DNA of 64,000 nt from Geosiphon pyriformis (taxonomy: Eukaryota; Glomeromycota; Glomeromycetes; Archaeosporales; Geosiphonaceae). Below are positions 1 through 11,189 of the stretch, one piece after another (position 1 is the first letter of the stretch; the number at the start of each line of letters is the position of its first letter). The position numbers were made by a program, and so were the translations under genes. The notes below the pieces were generated by a model. That model was not told the DNA's origin and did no database searches. It saw only the letters and a program-made list of their open reading frames with translations. The stretch spans positions 420,663 to 484,662 of the forward strand of contig JAAOMT010000760.1 in NCBI GenBank assembly GCA_016748015.1. Direction: 5' to 3'.

Positions 1-19
1 TATTAAAAAAAGAAGATAA
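1..19 (+). other. Polypurine tract of plus-strand LTR element P0
   Basis: A purine-rich run lies directly before an LTR start. It matches the polypurine tract before the LTR at 54018, which primes plus-strand DNA synthesis. It shows that the LTR at 20-893 is the 3' LTR of an element whose body lies left of the window. Confidence 0.6.
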
Positions 20-893
20 TATTACTTATAAGAAGAAAACAGATATAAAAAAAGAGTGAACCAATAAGAAAGTAGTAGTTAGCACGTGAGCATATTGCTT
101 AGCAATATGGAGCAATGTCGGAAATCAGAACACATTGCTCAGCAATGTGGAGTGATGTCAGGAAAATATGGCACATTGCTTAGCAAGGTAAGTATTGCTT
201 GAGAAATTATAGCACATCACTCAAGAAATATGAGCAATCTTGTAGAACCCAAATTATGTATATATAGTGGTAGCATTAGAAGTAGAAAAAACAAAATCCT
301 TTCATTAGAGACCTCTCAGTTTAGATTTCATCTAAGCAACTTTTCATTTACAAATATTAAATAAATAATTATTTACCATTTCAATCCACTCTCCACTATC
401 AACACTTTATGTTGATAGTAATTGATACTTAACTACACTGGAACAATAGCTCTTGATCACAGCTATTAACGAATACTAACTTGCATATTGCCTTGGCTCA
501 TTTTTTTATTTTCTTTTATTTTCTTTTCTTGATTTTATTGTTGTATACTAACTGATTAAAGATTAAAGCACTGAGTAATTGATGTCACAGATAGCCTGGT
601 AAAAGACCCAGAAATAAGGGTAAAATTATATATATATTAACAAATAGCTTACCAGAAGAGCACAAATGCCAGAATAAACTGGCCACCAAGCTGAAAACAG
701 AAATTGGGAACACTACTTACTAACCAACTATATCATCATTGAATCTCTGTCCATTATACAAAAAACTTTTAATCAAAACCTTCAGATAAAGACAAAATAC
801 CAAAATTACCACCAGCATCCATCAGAGTAAATACTGAGCACCAAGTTATGGGTTTGTTATTTGACTTGAGACTCCAAATAATCACTTGTAACA
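20..893 (+). mobile_element. 3' LTR of plus-strand family A retrotransposon (P0)
   Basis: An 874-bp LTR that aligns by eye along its length with the LTRs at 29950-30772 and 54018-54919. Its left end is TATTAC (TGTTAC with one G-to-A change) and its right end is GTAACA. A TATA box (TATATATAG) lies near 259-267, with palindromic ATTGCTNAGCAAT repeats at about 91-238 just upstream. On the right the sequence changes at once to minus-strand gag of another element, so P0 inserted into that gag. The expected TSD on this side is CCAT (894-897); its partner is outside the window. Confidence 0.85.
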
Positions 894-1942
894 CCATAAA
901 TTGACAGTATCTTGTAAAAAGTACAGAATGGTTTGTAGAGCTCTGGCATTGTTCTAATTATTGATGGTAATGGCTTTGGCAATATTATTAAGCCAGACTT
1001 GGATATTGTCTTTTTTGCCAGTAAACTTTTCTAATTTAGTAATAAAAGTGTATACCATCAGTGCTATTATTGGTTGTTGTTGTGGTTTAGCAATTGGTAC
1101 AACTAATAGTAAATTGATTATAATTATTGAAGATAAGTTTTAAGGAACAATAGGAGCTGGATTTGAATTATTTGGGTTTTATTGGGTCTAAATAATCAGA
1201 GTTTAGATTTCCAGGTTTTCTAAGATTAGATTTCAATATGTAAATTCCTAATCTTCAATTTTTTTTTTATCTGAGTTGGTTATTTTTCAAAAACTGGTAG
1301 CTCCAAAATTGGGTTGAGGTAGTAGTAATCAAAATTTTGATGGCATTGGTAATTGCAATTTGAATTCTTCAAAGTAATTACTGTAAGTTTCCAATAAATT
1401 GGTTTTTTTTTATTGACTTTGAAATGTTATTCTTGCTAATAGTATTTTTGTTGATGATAATGTACTTTTTAATGATATATTGATAGTACTTTTAGACATG
1501 TGGTAATAAGACAGATGTATGAGTAAAACTATTTTTGGTTTCTTCCAAGTAGGTAGTTGTATATTTTTTGGTGTTTTTACTAGTGTTTGTAATTTTTCTT
1601 TGTTATTGTCTACAAAGATAATAAAAAATTTCTGTCTGATATGTTTTTCAATTTTTTTATTAATTTTTGTGATTATTAGAATAAACAAATAATTTTGTAA
1701 AAGTGTGGTACTCTAAAATAATTTACTATAAAAATTGATAAGTGCTGTTTCTGAATCTTCTTGATTTCTTAAATGAAATTTAATTCTTTTGTTGACATAG
1801 AAATTGAAAGTTGATTCTGCTGGCCAATAGTTGCTTGTTAATTTTAAGTAAGTTTAATAGTGTTGAAATAAAGTTTTTGTAAATTCCAAGTGGTTTGTCT
1901 CTGTTTTTTTTAATTTTGCTACTGTTTTAGATAATTGCTGTT
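894..1942 (-). pseudogene. gag fragment of minus-strand family A element N
   Basis: Reading leftward from the LTR at 1986, this is the 5' part of family A gag. The open piece 1410-1688 (92 codons) matches the M gag at 51400-51840: both have a 'TPxQIQLPTWKK'-type stretch and a 'LSYYHM/SYHHTPxSTINI' segment. The piece near 961-1100 matches the start of the retrotransposon gag domain in the Y/X copy near 28600-28700. Many stops are present. The gag is cut at 893 by the P0 LTR and its downstream part is not in the window. Gag would form the virus-like particle. Confidence 0.75.
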
Positions 1943-1983
1943 GGTGCTGGTTTCTGTTAGATTATACCTTACAGAAAGCACCA
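1943..1983 (-). repeat. 41-nt leader hairpin at primer-binding region (element N)
   Basis: Immediately inside the LTR, after a TT spacer, two arm pairs (GGTGCT with AGCAC, CTGTAAG with CTAACAG) enclose a 7-nt loop GTATAAT. The same 41-nt layout recurs in X, P and M. It overlaps the position where a tRNA primer normally anneals (TGG start). Confidence 0.6.
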
Positions 1984-1985
1984 AA

Positions 1986-2820
1986 TGTTACAAGTAATTA
2001 TTTGGGTGGTTAGAATAAATAATAAACCCATAACTTAGTGCTTAATAGCTAATATTGTTGGTAATATCTAAAGGTTTTGGTTGAGTTTTTTGTATAATAA
2101 ACAGAAATTCAATAGTGATATTCTTTGGTAATGTTTCTAATGTTTTCTCAACTTTCAAGTTGGTGTACTTTGTTGTTCATCACTTTCTATAATATCTATA
2201 TTCTGTCAATTTTTTTTTCAGCTTAATAGTCAGTATCTCTTAATAAGCTATCCTTAATTTCGAATATTTACTTTTATTTCTGGGTCTTTACCAATGCTAT
2301 ATTCTGACATCAGTATCTTGTATGTTAATCTTTTTAATCAGTTAGTAAATCAACAACAAAAATAAAGACAAAAAAGAAAATAAAAGAAAATAAAGAAAAT
2401 AAAGAAAAGAAAAAATTAATATCTTATTAATAGCCATAATCAAAAGTTATTATTTCAATATAATTAAGTATTGGATGTTATTAACATAAAGTGTTAATAA
2501 ATGAAAGAGTAGTTAAATGCTTAAACAAATAATAACAACATGAATTAAATGATAATAAGTATGTTTTTATTTGATATTTTGTTAATAAATTTACTTTGAT
2601 AGATATTAATTATTCATAAAATAAGAGTTAATTAATAGATAAAAAAAGAAATGCTAAACTAGAACTGAATTCTGTTTTTTCTTGCTTTTAATGCTACTGC
2701 TATATATACATAGTTGGTGTTATACAAGATTTCTGAAATTCTTGTAATTTCTTTATTACTATGTTTACTTTTGATTGGCTATTCTTCTAACTATAATATT
2801 TCTAATTTTTATAAGTAACA
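1986..2820 (-). mobile_element. 5' LTR of minus-strand family A element N
   Basis: An 835-bp LTR with ends TGTTAC and GTAACA, read on the plus strand. It has the conserved motifs of family A: a 'TGTATAATAAACAGA'-like block and, near 2700, a TATA-type sequence read in reverse. Its U3 carries the 'TTCTGAAATTCTTG' repeat variant in short form, like element X. The sequence right of it (GTGG at 2821) is LINE DNA, so N inserted into the LINE at 2821-4745. Confidence 0.85.
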
Positions 2821-4745
2821 GTGGTATTTGTTTTGAGTTTTTTAAATACTAGTGGTGTTTTTGGTTGTTTGTTTAATTATAAGTATCTAAATTTGCAAGT
2901 ATTGAATTGGTCTTCTAATTATTTTTTGCAGATCTTTGTAAAGTCAAAAATTAATTTAATTAACAATTTTTTGACTGGTGTGATGAAAATTTTTCTGGAT
3001 TATAATGTTTCTTTTGTGAATAATTTGTATTTTATAGTTTGTTTTTTTGGTAATACTCTAATGTTTTTTGTTTTGGAAAGTTCAGTTTTTTATAATATCT
3101 TTTATTTACTTAAGAAGTTTAATATTGTTTTTATTGAACAACTATACAATAAAAAAGGGCTGGTTTTTAATTGCAAAAATTTTTGTTATTAGAAAAAACT
3201 TGATTCTAAGAATCTGGTTTCTATTTTGTTTAAGTTAATATGTGATTAACACCATCTCTTATTTTGCTAACCAGTCACTTATTAGTAGCTTATAGCTTTT
3301 AAATGTTCTTGGTTTTAGTAATTTTTTTACAATTAGATAATGTTATTTTAATGCTAATTTAGATGTTATTAATGTTTATACAGATAAGTCTTTAAAAAAT
3401 TTGGGTTTATATAACATAAGATATGGTATTATTATGTTTTTTGCTGACTTAAACCTAAATATAAGCATTAAAGTTGGTAGTCTGGTCTTTTTTACATTGG
3501 CAAAATTACAGACAATTGCTTTAACCTTGAAGTGTGCTCTTGTTTCTAGTGCTGTTATGTTGTACTTAAATAACCAAGCCATTTTTGATATTTGTGCTAT
3601 AAAATTGGATATAATTTTGCCAGATTTTTGCAATTTATATTGGCTTAAAAGATATTGTATTGTAAATTTTATTAAGTATAAGAATTTTAATATTTTTTGG
3701 TTTAAGATTAAAAGCCATTTGGATGTTTTAAATAATGAATGTACTGATCAGTTAACTAACATAACTTTGTGTTCAAATTTAGTGCTTTTTGTTTTTGTTA
3801 AAGAAAGATACATCAAAGTTAATAGAATAATAGTGTTTAAAAATACTTGTTACTTTGCTTGTAATATTTTTAAAGCTATTAATTATGTTTGCTAGAAAAT
3901 TGGGTCGGATTTAATATTGTTAATAAAAACATAATTAAGAATATGAATTAGATTTGGATATTATTAATTTGGTATTTTGAGTTATATATGGCTTTAGGTT
4001 TTACAAGTAAACTTACTACTGGTTTATGTTTATATTATATAAAGACTATATATTATTGCTTGTCTATTATTATTTACAAGTACTTGTATAATAAGAAGTA
4101 TCTTAGTATATTGTGTTTTTATTATGGAAAAATGAAAATTTTTAATTACTTTTTTATATGTAAAATAAAGTCAATTGCTTGAATTGTGATTAGTTTAATG
4201 AGATTCTATGTTAAGATTAAGCTTGTTATTATCTTGCATCTTGTAAATGCTTTTTTTGTATGTATTTAATAATATTGTTTATACTGTTTTGTATAAAAGT
4301 TTTGTATTTAAAAATTGGTTTTTGAAGACTGTGTTTGTTTTTGGTTATGCCAAAGTTGTGAGTAAAAAAAACATTAACTTTGTGTAAGATATAAAGATGA
4401 CTTATTATGTTAATATGTAGCTAGTAAAATCTAAGTATAAAACAATTATTAAGAAAAATAATCTGATTATACATAATAAATTTATGTCTTTAATAGTTTA
4501 TAATCTGTTATCTTTGCTTTTTGACAGTATTATTAGGTTGTTTGGAATTGCAAAAACACATAGTATTAGTTTTGGTTCATGTAAACTATGTACTTTTTTT
4601 CCAAATATTAATTGTGTGATTTTTATTAAGATAGATATATAATATAGCTTTAATTAATTCAAGTAACTGGTTATATGTAAAAAGTATATAATTTGTACCT
4701 AATTTAAATTACTTAGTTTGATATATTATACTAGATAATATTTAG
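2821..4745 (+). pseudogene. Decayed LINE 3' part (post-RT region, RNase H, C-terminal region)
   Basis: Three open pieces match, in order, the better-preserved LINE on the minus strand at 55880-63660. Piece 2821-3192 matches the post-RT segment at 58474-58926, for example the shared 'xxLNNFLxGVxxxFL' pattern. Piece 3376-3895 is the RNase H domain; its first catalytic Asp (YTD, about 3379) is visible, but the Glu is Lys (AKLQ) and the following Asp is Asn (LNNQA). Piece 3988-4182 matches the Cys/His C-terminal region. The 3' untranslated sequence ends near 4745. All of it is strongly AT-shifted. The 5' part is cut off at 2820 by LTR element N. Confidence 0.75.
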
Positions 4746-5689
4746 GCCTTACTTATAAAATAAAAATAAAAATAAAAAATATAATAAATATTATTTTTAA
4801 TTAATAGTATTATTAATATGTTTTTTTGGTTTATATAAATAATAATATATTTTTTAATATAAAATATATAATTAATCTTAATAAATTATTTAGTATAATT
4901 AAGAATTTGTCTAATAAAAAATCATGAACTTGTTTAATATTACTAATAAGTTTTAAAAACATTATAACAAATTTGTTTTAAATTTGCTTTTAAATTTGTT
5001 AAATTTGTATTTATATATATATATTAGTTAAATGTTTATAATATCTAAGTTTTATAAATAAGAAAAAGTTTAATAAATATTAAATTAATTGTATTAATTA
5101 AAATAATCAACAAAATTTTTTTTAAGATTTTTTTTATAAAATTTCTTATTTATAACAAATTTTATATTTTTTATAATAACTTTTTTGTTTTAAAAAATAT
5201 TTTAACTCAATTTTTATTTTTGTAATAAATTTTATAATTAAAAATATCTTGAAAAAAATTATAAGTTTTAATTAGTTTTATAAAATATGTAAAAAGTTTA
5301 TAATTTTATAAGTTAACATTATTTAAAAAATATTTATGTTAAAATTAAAATATATAAGCAGTTTATAATATTTTTTTAATAATATTTATAATAACAAATT
5401 AGTTTAATAAATAATTATAAAATTTATTTTATTTAATTACAATAATTTTAGTTTTAATTATTTATTATTATTATAATATGTGTAATAGTAATTTAAATTC
5501 TTTTGTTAATATAAAAGTTTTATTAAAATAAAAGTTTTTTAAAAGCTTAAAGTTTTTAATATTAAGTTAAATATAAATAAAACTGCTATATAGTTGGCTA
5601 ATATAATTTTTGATAATAATAATTTAGTTGTTTTTTTGTTTTTTTTTGATTTAATAAATATAATTCAACTATTATCTAAAAATTAGAAA
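4746..5689. other. AT-rich intergenic stretch without recognisable genes
   Basis: Very A+T-rich sequence dominated by short runs of A and T. I see no open frame, RNA gene or clean repeat here; it may be fully decayed transposon DNA. Confidence 0.6.
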
Positions 5690-6600
5690 CAAACTAAGAG
5701 TTTTAGTACTAAATATAATTTATGTGTTTTCTATATATAACCAGTTATTTAAGCCAGTTCAAATTATATTATGTTAATATTCTAAAAAAAACTTATTCAA
5801 GAAAAACATTTTTTGAACAATTTTAAATAATATAATACTATTACTAATCAATTCAACCAGTTATTTAACTGTTTTTAAAACATTTGTCTTTACAACAATA
5901 AATTCATGTTTTTAAAGTAATATCAAATTAGAAAATATATTATTATTAACAAAAAACAAATTCACATAAAAGCCAAATATATTAATATTTTTATAGTCAT
6001 ATTTAGTTTTTAAAACAACTATTTTCTACTTCAGCTTACTAACAGTCTTATTAAAGATACTTATATGTACTAAAATTTTATTAACTCTAAGACTAAGAAC
6101 ACTACTTAAAACCAAATTTCTATTAACAAATTGTTTAAACACAGTAACTATAAAACCAATTGACTTAACAATAAAATTGACCAGAACAAAAAGCTTGATT
6201 AACTCGAATTTTAAAGAGATTAACTAATAAGAAACCACAAAATTATCAGCCATTATATTAGCAGAAGAAACTAAATTAACCAAAGGATAAGAATTTAAAA
6301 AAGACACAAAAGCAATAGTTTTGATATAAAACTTGTTACCAACAACATAAGAGATAAAAGCCTTAAAAATCTTAGAAAAAAAAGATGAAAACACTTTATA
6401 ATCCAAAACCAGATAATTTGAACTTTAACACTGAAAGCAGTACTAATTTCTAAGACTTTTCTATCAGATATAATATTTTCTTAATATACTAGTTTTAATA
6501 ACTATAATATCTAAATCAATCTGAAATTCAAACATAATTAGAACAAACTGAAAATAACAACCAGAATTAAGAGAGTAAAAAATGAAATATGTTTAATCAC
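5690..6600 (-). pseudogene. Decayed LINE scrap, probable ORF1 and 3' end
   Basis: At 5690-5760 the sequence resembles the 3' untranslated end of the LINEs near 11200-11280 and 55900-55960. Upstream on the minus strand, 5985-6180 translates (with stops) into a heptad-like, Leu/Val-rich segment, and 6224-6406 is a 60-codon open piece with Ser- and Val-rich content. This looks like the coiled-coil part of a LINE ORF1, but I cannot align it to the ORF1 at 61982-63654, so the assignment is weak. Direct contact between 3' end and ORF1-like sequence would imply an internal deletion. Confidence 0.4.
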
Positions 6601-7260
6601 TTTTAATTGTAATTATGTAAAAAATAATTATATAAATTGTAAATTCAACTTAATTTAGCTTAAACTAATTTAAATGGCTAATTTGTATTAAAAAAATATT
6701 AAAATGTTTTAAGTAAAAAATATATTATTAACAATTAGAAAAAATTATATAATTTTAATAAAAATATTGTTTAATTATAATAGTTATTAATATTAATATT
6801 ATTTTAATTAATTAAAAATTATTTTATAATTAATATTACTTTCAGGTTTTTGTAATTTATTTAACAAATTTTAAAATTAAATTGCGAAAATAATTAAATT
6901 AATATAATTAAGATTATTTCGTGTTTTTTTATGTTTAACTTGTAATTAAAAATAACATTTCAAAGTTTTAAAGTTTTTAAACTGTTGTAAACCAATATGG
7001 TAATTTTTAAAAATAACTTGAAAAAATTATGTAAATTAATCTAAGAAATTATTAATTTTAAAAATTCCAGAATTATTAAAACCAAATTGGAGATTTTGCT
7101 TTAAAATTTGGAATACCTTAAAATTTATTGCAAAATACTTACAAAATCAACACCTGAAGTTTTTTTATTGAGATCAAAGTGTTTATAAAATTATAGTACT
7201 GATTAGTCAATTTCTTAAAGAAAATCTGTAAAAAAAATTGACCAATTATTGTTTCAGGAG
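6601..7260. other. AT-rich stretch without recognisable genes
   Basis: Homopolymer-rich A+T sequence between the LINE scrap and the downstream flank of RRP6. No coding or RNA feature could be supported. Confidence 0.6.
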
Positions 7261-7607
7261 TGCAAGTGAAGCCATTCAATTGGAGGAGAGCTAGGCCGTT
7301 TGAAAGAAGAGAACACGCATCAGCTTAGAAATATTCATCTTTAGAGTCGAAAAATGATCCAGGAAATGGAATTAGAATCCTATTCTCATATTTAGATTAT
7401 TACTAAATAATTACATGCTTTTAGAGGATACAGACTTTCCGAAGGTATTAGTAATCAATCGCCGAAAAATCCTTCAGCAACATGATAAATATGCATGTTT
7501 CTTCCGTCTATCTTGGAGGAAATATGCCGTTATAAATTTGGGTCAACAACGATCAATTAAAAGAAGTTTCATATGTAAATTGTTAACATCCTACCCGCAT
7601 TATAGAT
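7261..7607 (-). other. Downstream flank and likely 3' UTR of RRP6
   Basis: Base composition changes near 7255 from extreme AT to mixed sequence like the gene itself. This conserved-looking 350-bp flank lies directly after the RRP6 stop codon. A 78-codon plus-strand frame (7415-7651) overlaps the end of RRP6 antisense and has no recognisable domain, so I read the stretch as 3' UTR and terminator region rather than a gene. Confidence 0.45.
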
Positions 7608-10600
7608 TTACTGTACTGTACAACGGTCTGATTTTCCTCCGGGATTATTAGAGCTGCCTATATTATCGCTAGATGAGCTGGGGGCATTATTGCCGTTGTT
7701 AAAGGTTAAACTACGATTTCCCGTAGTAGAAGCAGAAGGTTCGCGAGAATCTCGACTTATTTCTGCCACGCCAAATTGGGCGTTCGGATTAAAAGGCTCT
7801 TTTTGGTTTCTCCTTAATGGCTGTACTTGAGAAAGTCCAAACTCTGGATGGGACTGACTTGTGGAAGACACATTCACTCCAAAAGAGCTAGATGATTGAA
7901 TACCAGTCTGCGGCTGAGAAGCGTTACTATTAGATTGAGTTCGAGATACTATTGGAGGGTAACTAAGTTTTGATCGATTTGCTGAACTATTGCTCGCCAA
8001 ATTTAGAGCCGTATTATTTGATAGAGAGGGTAGATTGAAGGGAAGCTGAGTGTGGTCAACCAGACCAAGCGTATTGGGGCTCCCATGTCTTAAGGTGGAA
8101 ATTGATGGTCGACTGTTCCTGGGAGAAGATGAATTCAAAAGAAAAGGTGGATTTACGACGTCTACTCGATTATTATCTCCTAGGGTAGTTGATGGATCAC
8201 CTTTCTGTTCGCCTAATTTCAAAGCTTTTGCTTCACGTTTTGCGGCCCTGGTTTTTTTGTTTTTTTTCTTGGTAGCTGGAATATTGTTCACATCCCTTGT
8301 ATATGTGCCTCCAGGCAATTCATTTGCTTCGCTCGGTGATAGTGTTACATCAATCAGTTTTGTTCTTTCTGGGATAACATATGGCGTCGACCTATTTACC
8401 CCTTTATTCTTCTTTTTTGTCAATATGGGAGTTGCTACACGTTCACGTATTTCTCCTTCTTCTGGTTCAGATTCAGAATTCTTGGCTTTTGATTTTTGCT
8501 TCATATTTTCTAAGTGTTGATTTCTGACAACTGAAACTATTCCAAACTCCTGAGTAGACGTTTTTGAAGAACTGGGGATAATACTGGCACTTACTAATGT
8601 TGGCTGTATTCTTTTTCTTTTTAGATTTTGTTGCTTGTCATGAATTGTTTCATTTTGAGATACTTTTTCTTTATTTGCAATAGATTGTGACCCTTCATTT
8701 ATTTCTCCTTCCTCTAATAGGTTTTCTGTGACACGTGGAGATTCTCTTTTCGACTTGGATTTAATAACGTTATCATTATCGCCAGGTGCATCGAAATCAT
8801 CTTGGTCTCGAATTTCATGATTACGATTATCGAAAATGTAGGGGTTACTAGTCTCACTAAAGTTACCATTGGCATTCGATTGATTTTCTTTCAATTTTGT
8901 CAATCTCGAGCCCTGTGGTGTATATAAATGGACCGCTTGCGAATTGGTCATTATTTGAGCCTTATCCGGGACTGTTATAGAAAAATCGAGGTTGGTGAGA
9001 ATTTTGTCCATTATTTGGGAAGCTTTTGGGTCAAATTCAGTAGCATGATCAAGCTCGTTGCCAAATAAGGAAGATCTTTCTGAAAGAAATTTCGAAACAT
9101 CTAAGGCAGGCTCATCTAATTCCAAATCCATATCGTCTATATTGGAACTTGCATTGATGGTAGGATCTGATGAATCTGACAACTTTAGAGAATCTACCTG
9201 TTGCTTGACTGATGCATCGACAAGCTTTAAGAGTCGTTGAACTAACAGAGCGATGTCCATAGCGTGAATGCGAATTAAAGATGGTGGAGGATTACAGCAT
9301 CCGATAACTTCAGATGGCTGTTGGGGCATGCGTTGTGCTATTTCAAACAGCATGTTATTTGGAAGAACATAGCGAACACTCTCATCTTCCTCACGAGCTT
9401 TTTGGTCTCTCCACTCGTGAACAGCTTTGAATACAGCTAGCTGTTGATGATTGAATGTACGGTTACACTTGTTCAGCGTATTTTTCCAACCACCTGGTCC
9501 TTCGCCATTTTCTGAATCATACTGCTGTTTTTCATATTTGAGAAGTGAGGTTTCACGTGATCTCTCAAGAGCAGTTTGCATAAGTTTGGATTTTGGCAAA
9601 AGTTCCTTCTTCATACAATCGTATATGTAGATTAGGTAGTGAGTATCTGACCGAGCGTAATTAAGCATTTCTTTTGGAAGTGGTCTTATTCTCCAATCCG
9701 CAAGCTGGTACTGCTTGTCAAGATATACTCCACAATATTCTTTCACGAGAAATGCTAATGAATGATGCGGAAGAGACAAAACTTTAGAGGCGTGAAAGGT
9801 ATCAAATAAATTAACTACGTAAACGCCAAAGTCCCTTTGTAACCACAAAATATCAGATTGAGCGCCGTGAAACACCTTAACAATATTAGGATTAGTGAAG
9901 ATATTATTTAAAGCGTGCAGCGTGTGTCGTAGCGTGAAAGCATCTATAATATAATCTTCCTCACGAGTGCTTATTTGTATAAGACAAACAAAGCCTTGAT
10001 AAGTGCGGTAATCGTGATGCTCAAGATCAACAGCGATCTCTTGAGCGCGCTCTAATTTCTGGCACATTAAACTCAACTCTTCTTCTTTACTAACAAATAT
10101 ATGAGTGGTACTTTCAAAAGGCGCATACATTTGCCCATTTGGTTGATTAAACATATGCACTGGATACACCAAGTTATTGATTTCATATTCGTAAGGATGA
10201 GGGAACCCAGATAATTCGTTTTCAATATTCATAGTCCCGTCAGCATGTTGCATAAGCGGCACTTGAGCATTTGGTTTGTTTTTGAGCTTGGGGAGGAATA
10301 GCGCCCTTGAATTATCAATTTTGTCCTTGAAAGTTAACTGCGGACGAATAATGTTTTGGGCGTATAGAAAACGGCTTTCTGAATTAGTACTTAATTTCGC
10401 AACAACTGGGTTGCTCTGAATCACAGGAGTAGCAAATTCTTTTGCCCGTCCAGTGAATTCGTCAAGGCAGACATCAATTTTTTCGATTGCCCCTTCTAAA
10501 ACTTCGACTATATCATCAAACTTATTATCGATATCCTCCTCCTCTTGCAAGAGTCCAGTACGGTTGGAACCGTAGGCTGGTGTGCTGGAATTTTGCAACA

Positions 10601-10802
10601 GCCTGTTGACAAGATTCAAAACTCTATCACCTACACGGTCAAGATCCGTTCTACCTGAGCGATCAACCTTCCGTAGAAAGCTGACATCCGAAGCATCGAT
10701 CTGAGCTGACTCAGTGGATGCTTCCACTAGAGCTTTCAGAGTTTGGGTTTGAAACCTAACAAAGAAATTTGAAATGTCAAGTGAAGCCCCTTCGACCTCC
10801 AT
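7608..10802 (-). CDS. RRP6: Nuclear exosome 3'-5' exoribonuclease Rrp6/EXOSC10
   Basis: This 1064-residue protein is the catalytic nuclear subunit of the RNA exosome, which trims and degrades rRNA, snoRNA and aberrant transcripts. Domains in order: PMC2NT (about 10-110, binds the Rrp47/C1D cofactor in this family); DEDDy exonuclease (about 230-405) with D259-x-E261, D317, and the Tyr-x3-Asp motif Y382/D386; HRDC (about 448-528). A long, low-complexity tail follows, with Lys-rich patches (TKKKNKG, ATKKKNKKTRAAKRE) that resemble nuclear-localisation or RNA-binding 'lasso' segments. All catalytic residues are present. The single uninterrupted frame needs no intron. The start ATG has A at -3. The tail is longer than in yeast Rrp6 (733 residues). 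Codon use and GC content are clearly different from the surrounding transposons, in keeping with purifying selection. Confidence 0.96.
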   Translation of the reverse strand: MEVEGASLDISNFFVRFQTQTLKALVEASTESAQIDASDVSFLRKVDRSGRTDLDRVGDRVLNLVNRLLQNSSTPAYGSNRTGLLQEEEDIDNKFDDIVEVLEGAIEKIDVCLDEFTGRAKEFATPVIQSNPVVAKLSTNSESRFLYAQNIIRPQLTFKDKIDNSRALFLPKLKNKPNAQVPLMQHADGTMNIENELSGFPHPYEYEINNLVYPVHMFNQPNGQMYAPFESTTHIFVSKEEELSLMCQKLERAQEIAVDLEHHDYRTYQGFVCLIQISTREEDYIIDAFTLRHTLHALNNIFTNPNIVKVFHGAQSDILWLQRDFGVYVVNLFDTFHASKVLSLPHHSLAFLVKEYCGVYLDKQYQLADWRIRPLPKEMLNYARSDTHYLIYIYDCMKKELLPKSKLMQTALERSRETSLLKYEKQQYDSENGEGPGGWKNTLNKCNRTFNHQQLAVFKAVHEWRDQKAREEDESVRYVLPNNMLFEIAQRMPQQPSEVIGCCNPPPSLIRIHAMDIALLVQRLLKLVDASVKQQVDSLKLSDSSDPTINASSNIDDMDLELDEPALDVSKFLSERSSLFGNELDHATEFDPKASQIMDKILTNLDFSITVPDKAQIMTNSQAVHLYTPQGSRLTKLKENQSNANGNFSETSNPYIFDNRNHEIRDQDDFDAPGDNDNVIKSKSKRESPRVTENLLEEGEINEGSQSIANKEKVSQNETIHDKQQNLKRKRIQPTLVSASIIPSSSKTSTQEFGIVSVVRNQHLENMKQKSKAKNSESEPEEGEIRERVATPILTKKKNKGVNRSTPYVIPERTKLIDVTLSPSEANELPGGTYTRDVNNIPATKKKNKKTRAAKREAKALKLGEQKGDPSTTLGDNNRVDVVNPPFLLNSSSPRNSRPSISTLRHGSPNTLGLVDHTQLPFNLPSLSNNTALNLASNSSANRSKLSYPPIVSRTQSNSNASQPQTGIQSSSSFGVNVSSTSQSHPEFGLSQVQPLRRNQKEPFNPNAQFGVAEISRDSREPSASTTGNRSLTFNNGNNAPSSSSDNIGSSNNPGGKSDRCTVQ

Positions 10803-11189
10803 GTTTGAAGAATCTTGAGGTGTCTGTTTTTTTGCGTAATGATCCTTGATACAATGATGAGTTCACGTGCTTTGTCATAGGTTGTTTTTTATTAATTTTA
10901 ACATTAGTTTGGTGTTTTTAAAATATTGAATTTAAAAAAATTTAATTACTTATAAATTACGTATGTTTAAAAATATAAATATATTTAAAAATATTATTTT
11001 AATAAGTTATAAAGTTTTGTGTTTTAAAATTAAAATATTTTGATTAAATAATGGATTTTAAATTACAATTAAGATATATTATATAATTTTAAACAATTAA
11101 TATTTAAATTTTTTTTTGTTATAAATTTAAAAATGAAAAATTTTCAACATTTTTAATTTATTTTTTATTGCTATACGAGTGCAGCCCAA
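10803..11189 (-). promoter_or_regulatory. Upstream region of RRP6, likely promoter, AT-rich
   Basis: About 70 bp of mixed composition precede the RRP6 ATG, including a CACGTG E-box at 10864-10869; beyond it the DNA becomes AT-rich with no gene. The transcription start cannot be placed by eye. The E-box is a single short match and may be chance. Confidence 0.35.

Noticed and set aside
4746-7260. Organellar DNA because of the extreme AT content
   Set aside because: No mitochondrial genes or tRNAs are seen; flanked by nuclear LINE remnants and a nuclear exosome gene.
7415-7651. 78-codon plus-strand frame after RRP6
   Set aside because: Overlaps the RRP6 end antisense, no homologue or domain recognised, better read as 3' UTR.
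8050-8520. 156-codon plus-strand frame antisense to RRP6
   Set aside because: Shadow of the low-complexity RRP6 tail on the opposite strand; no recognisable domain.
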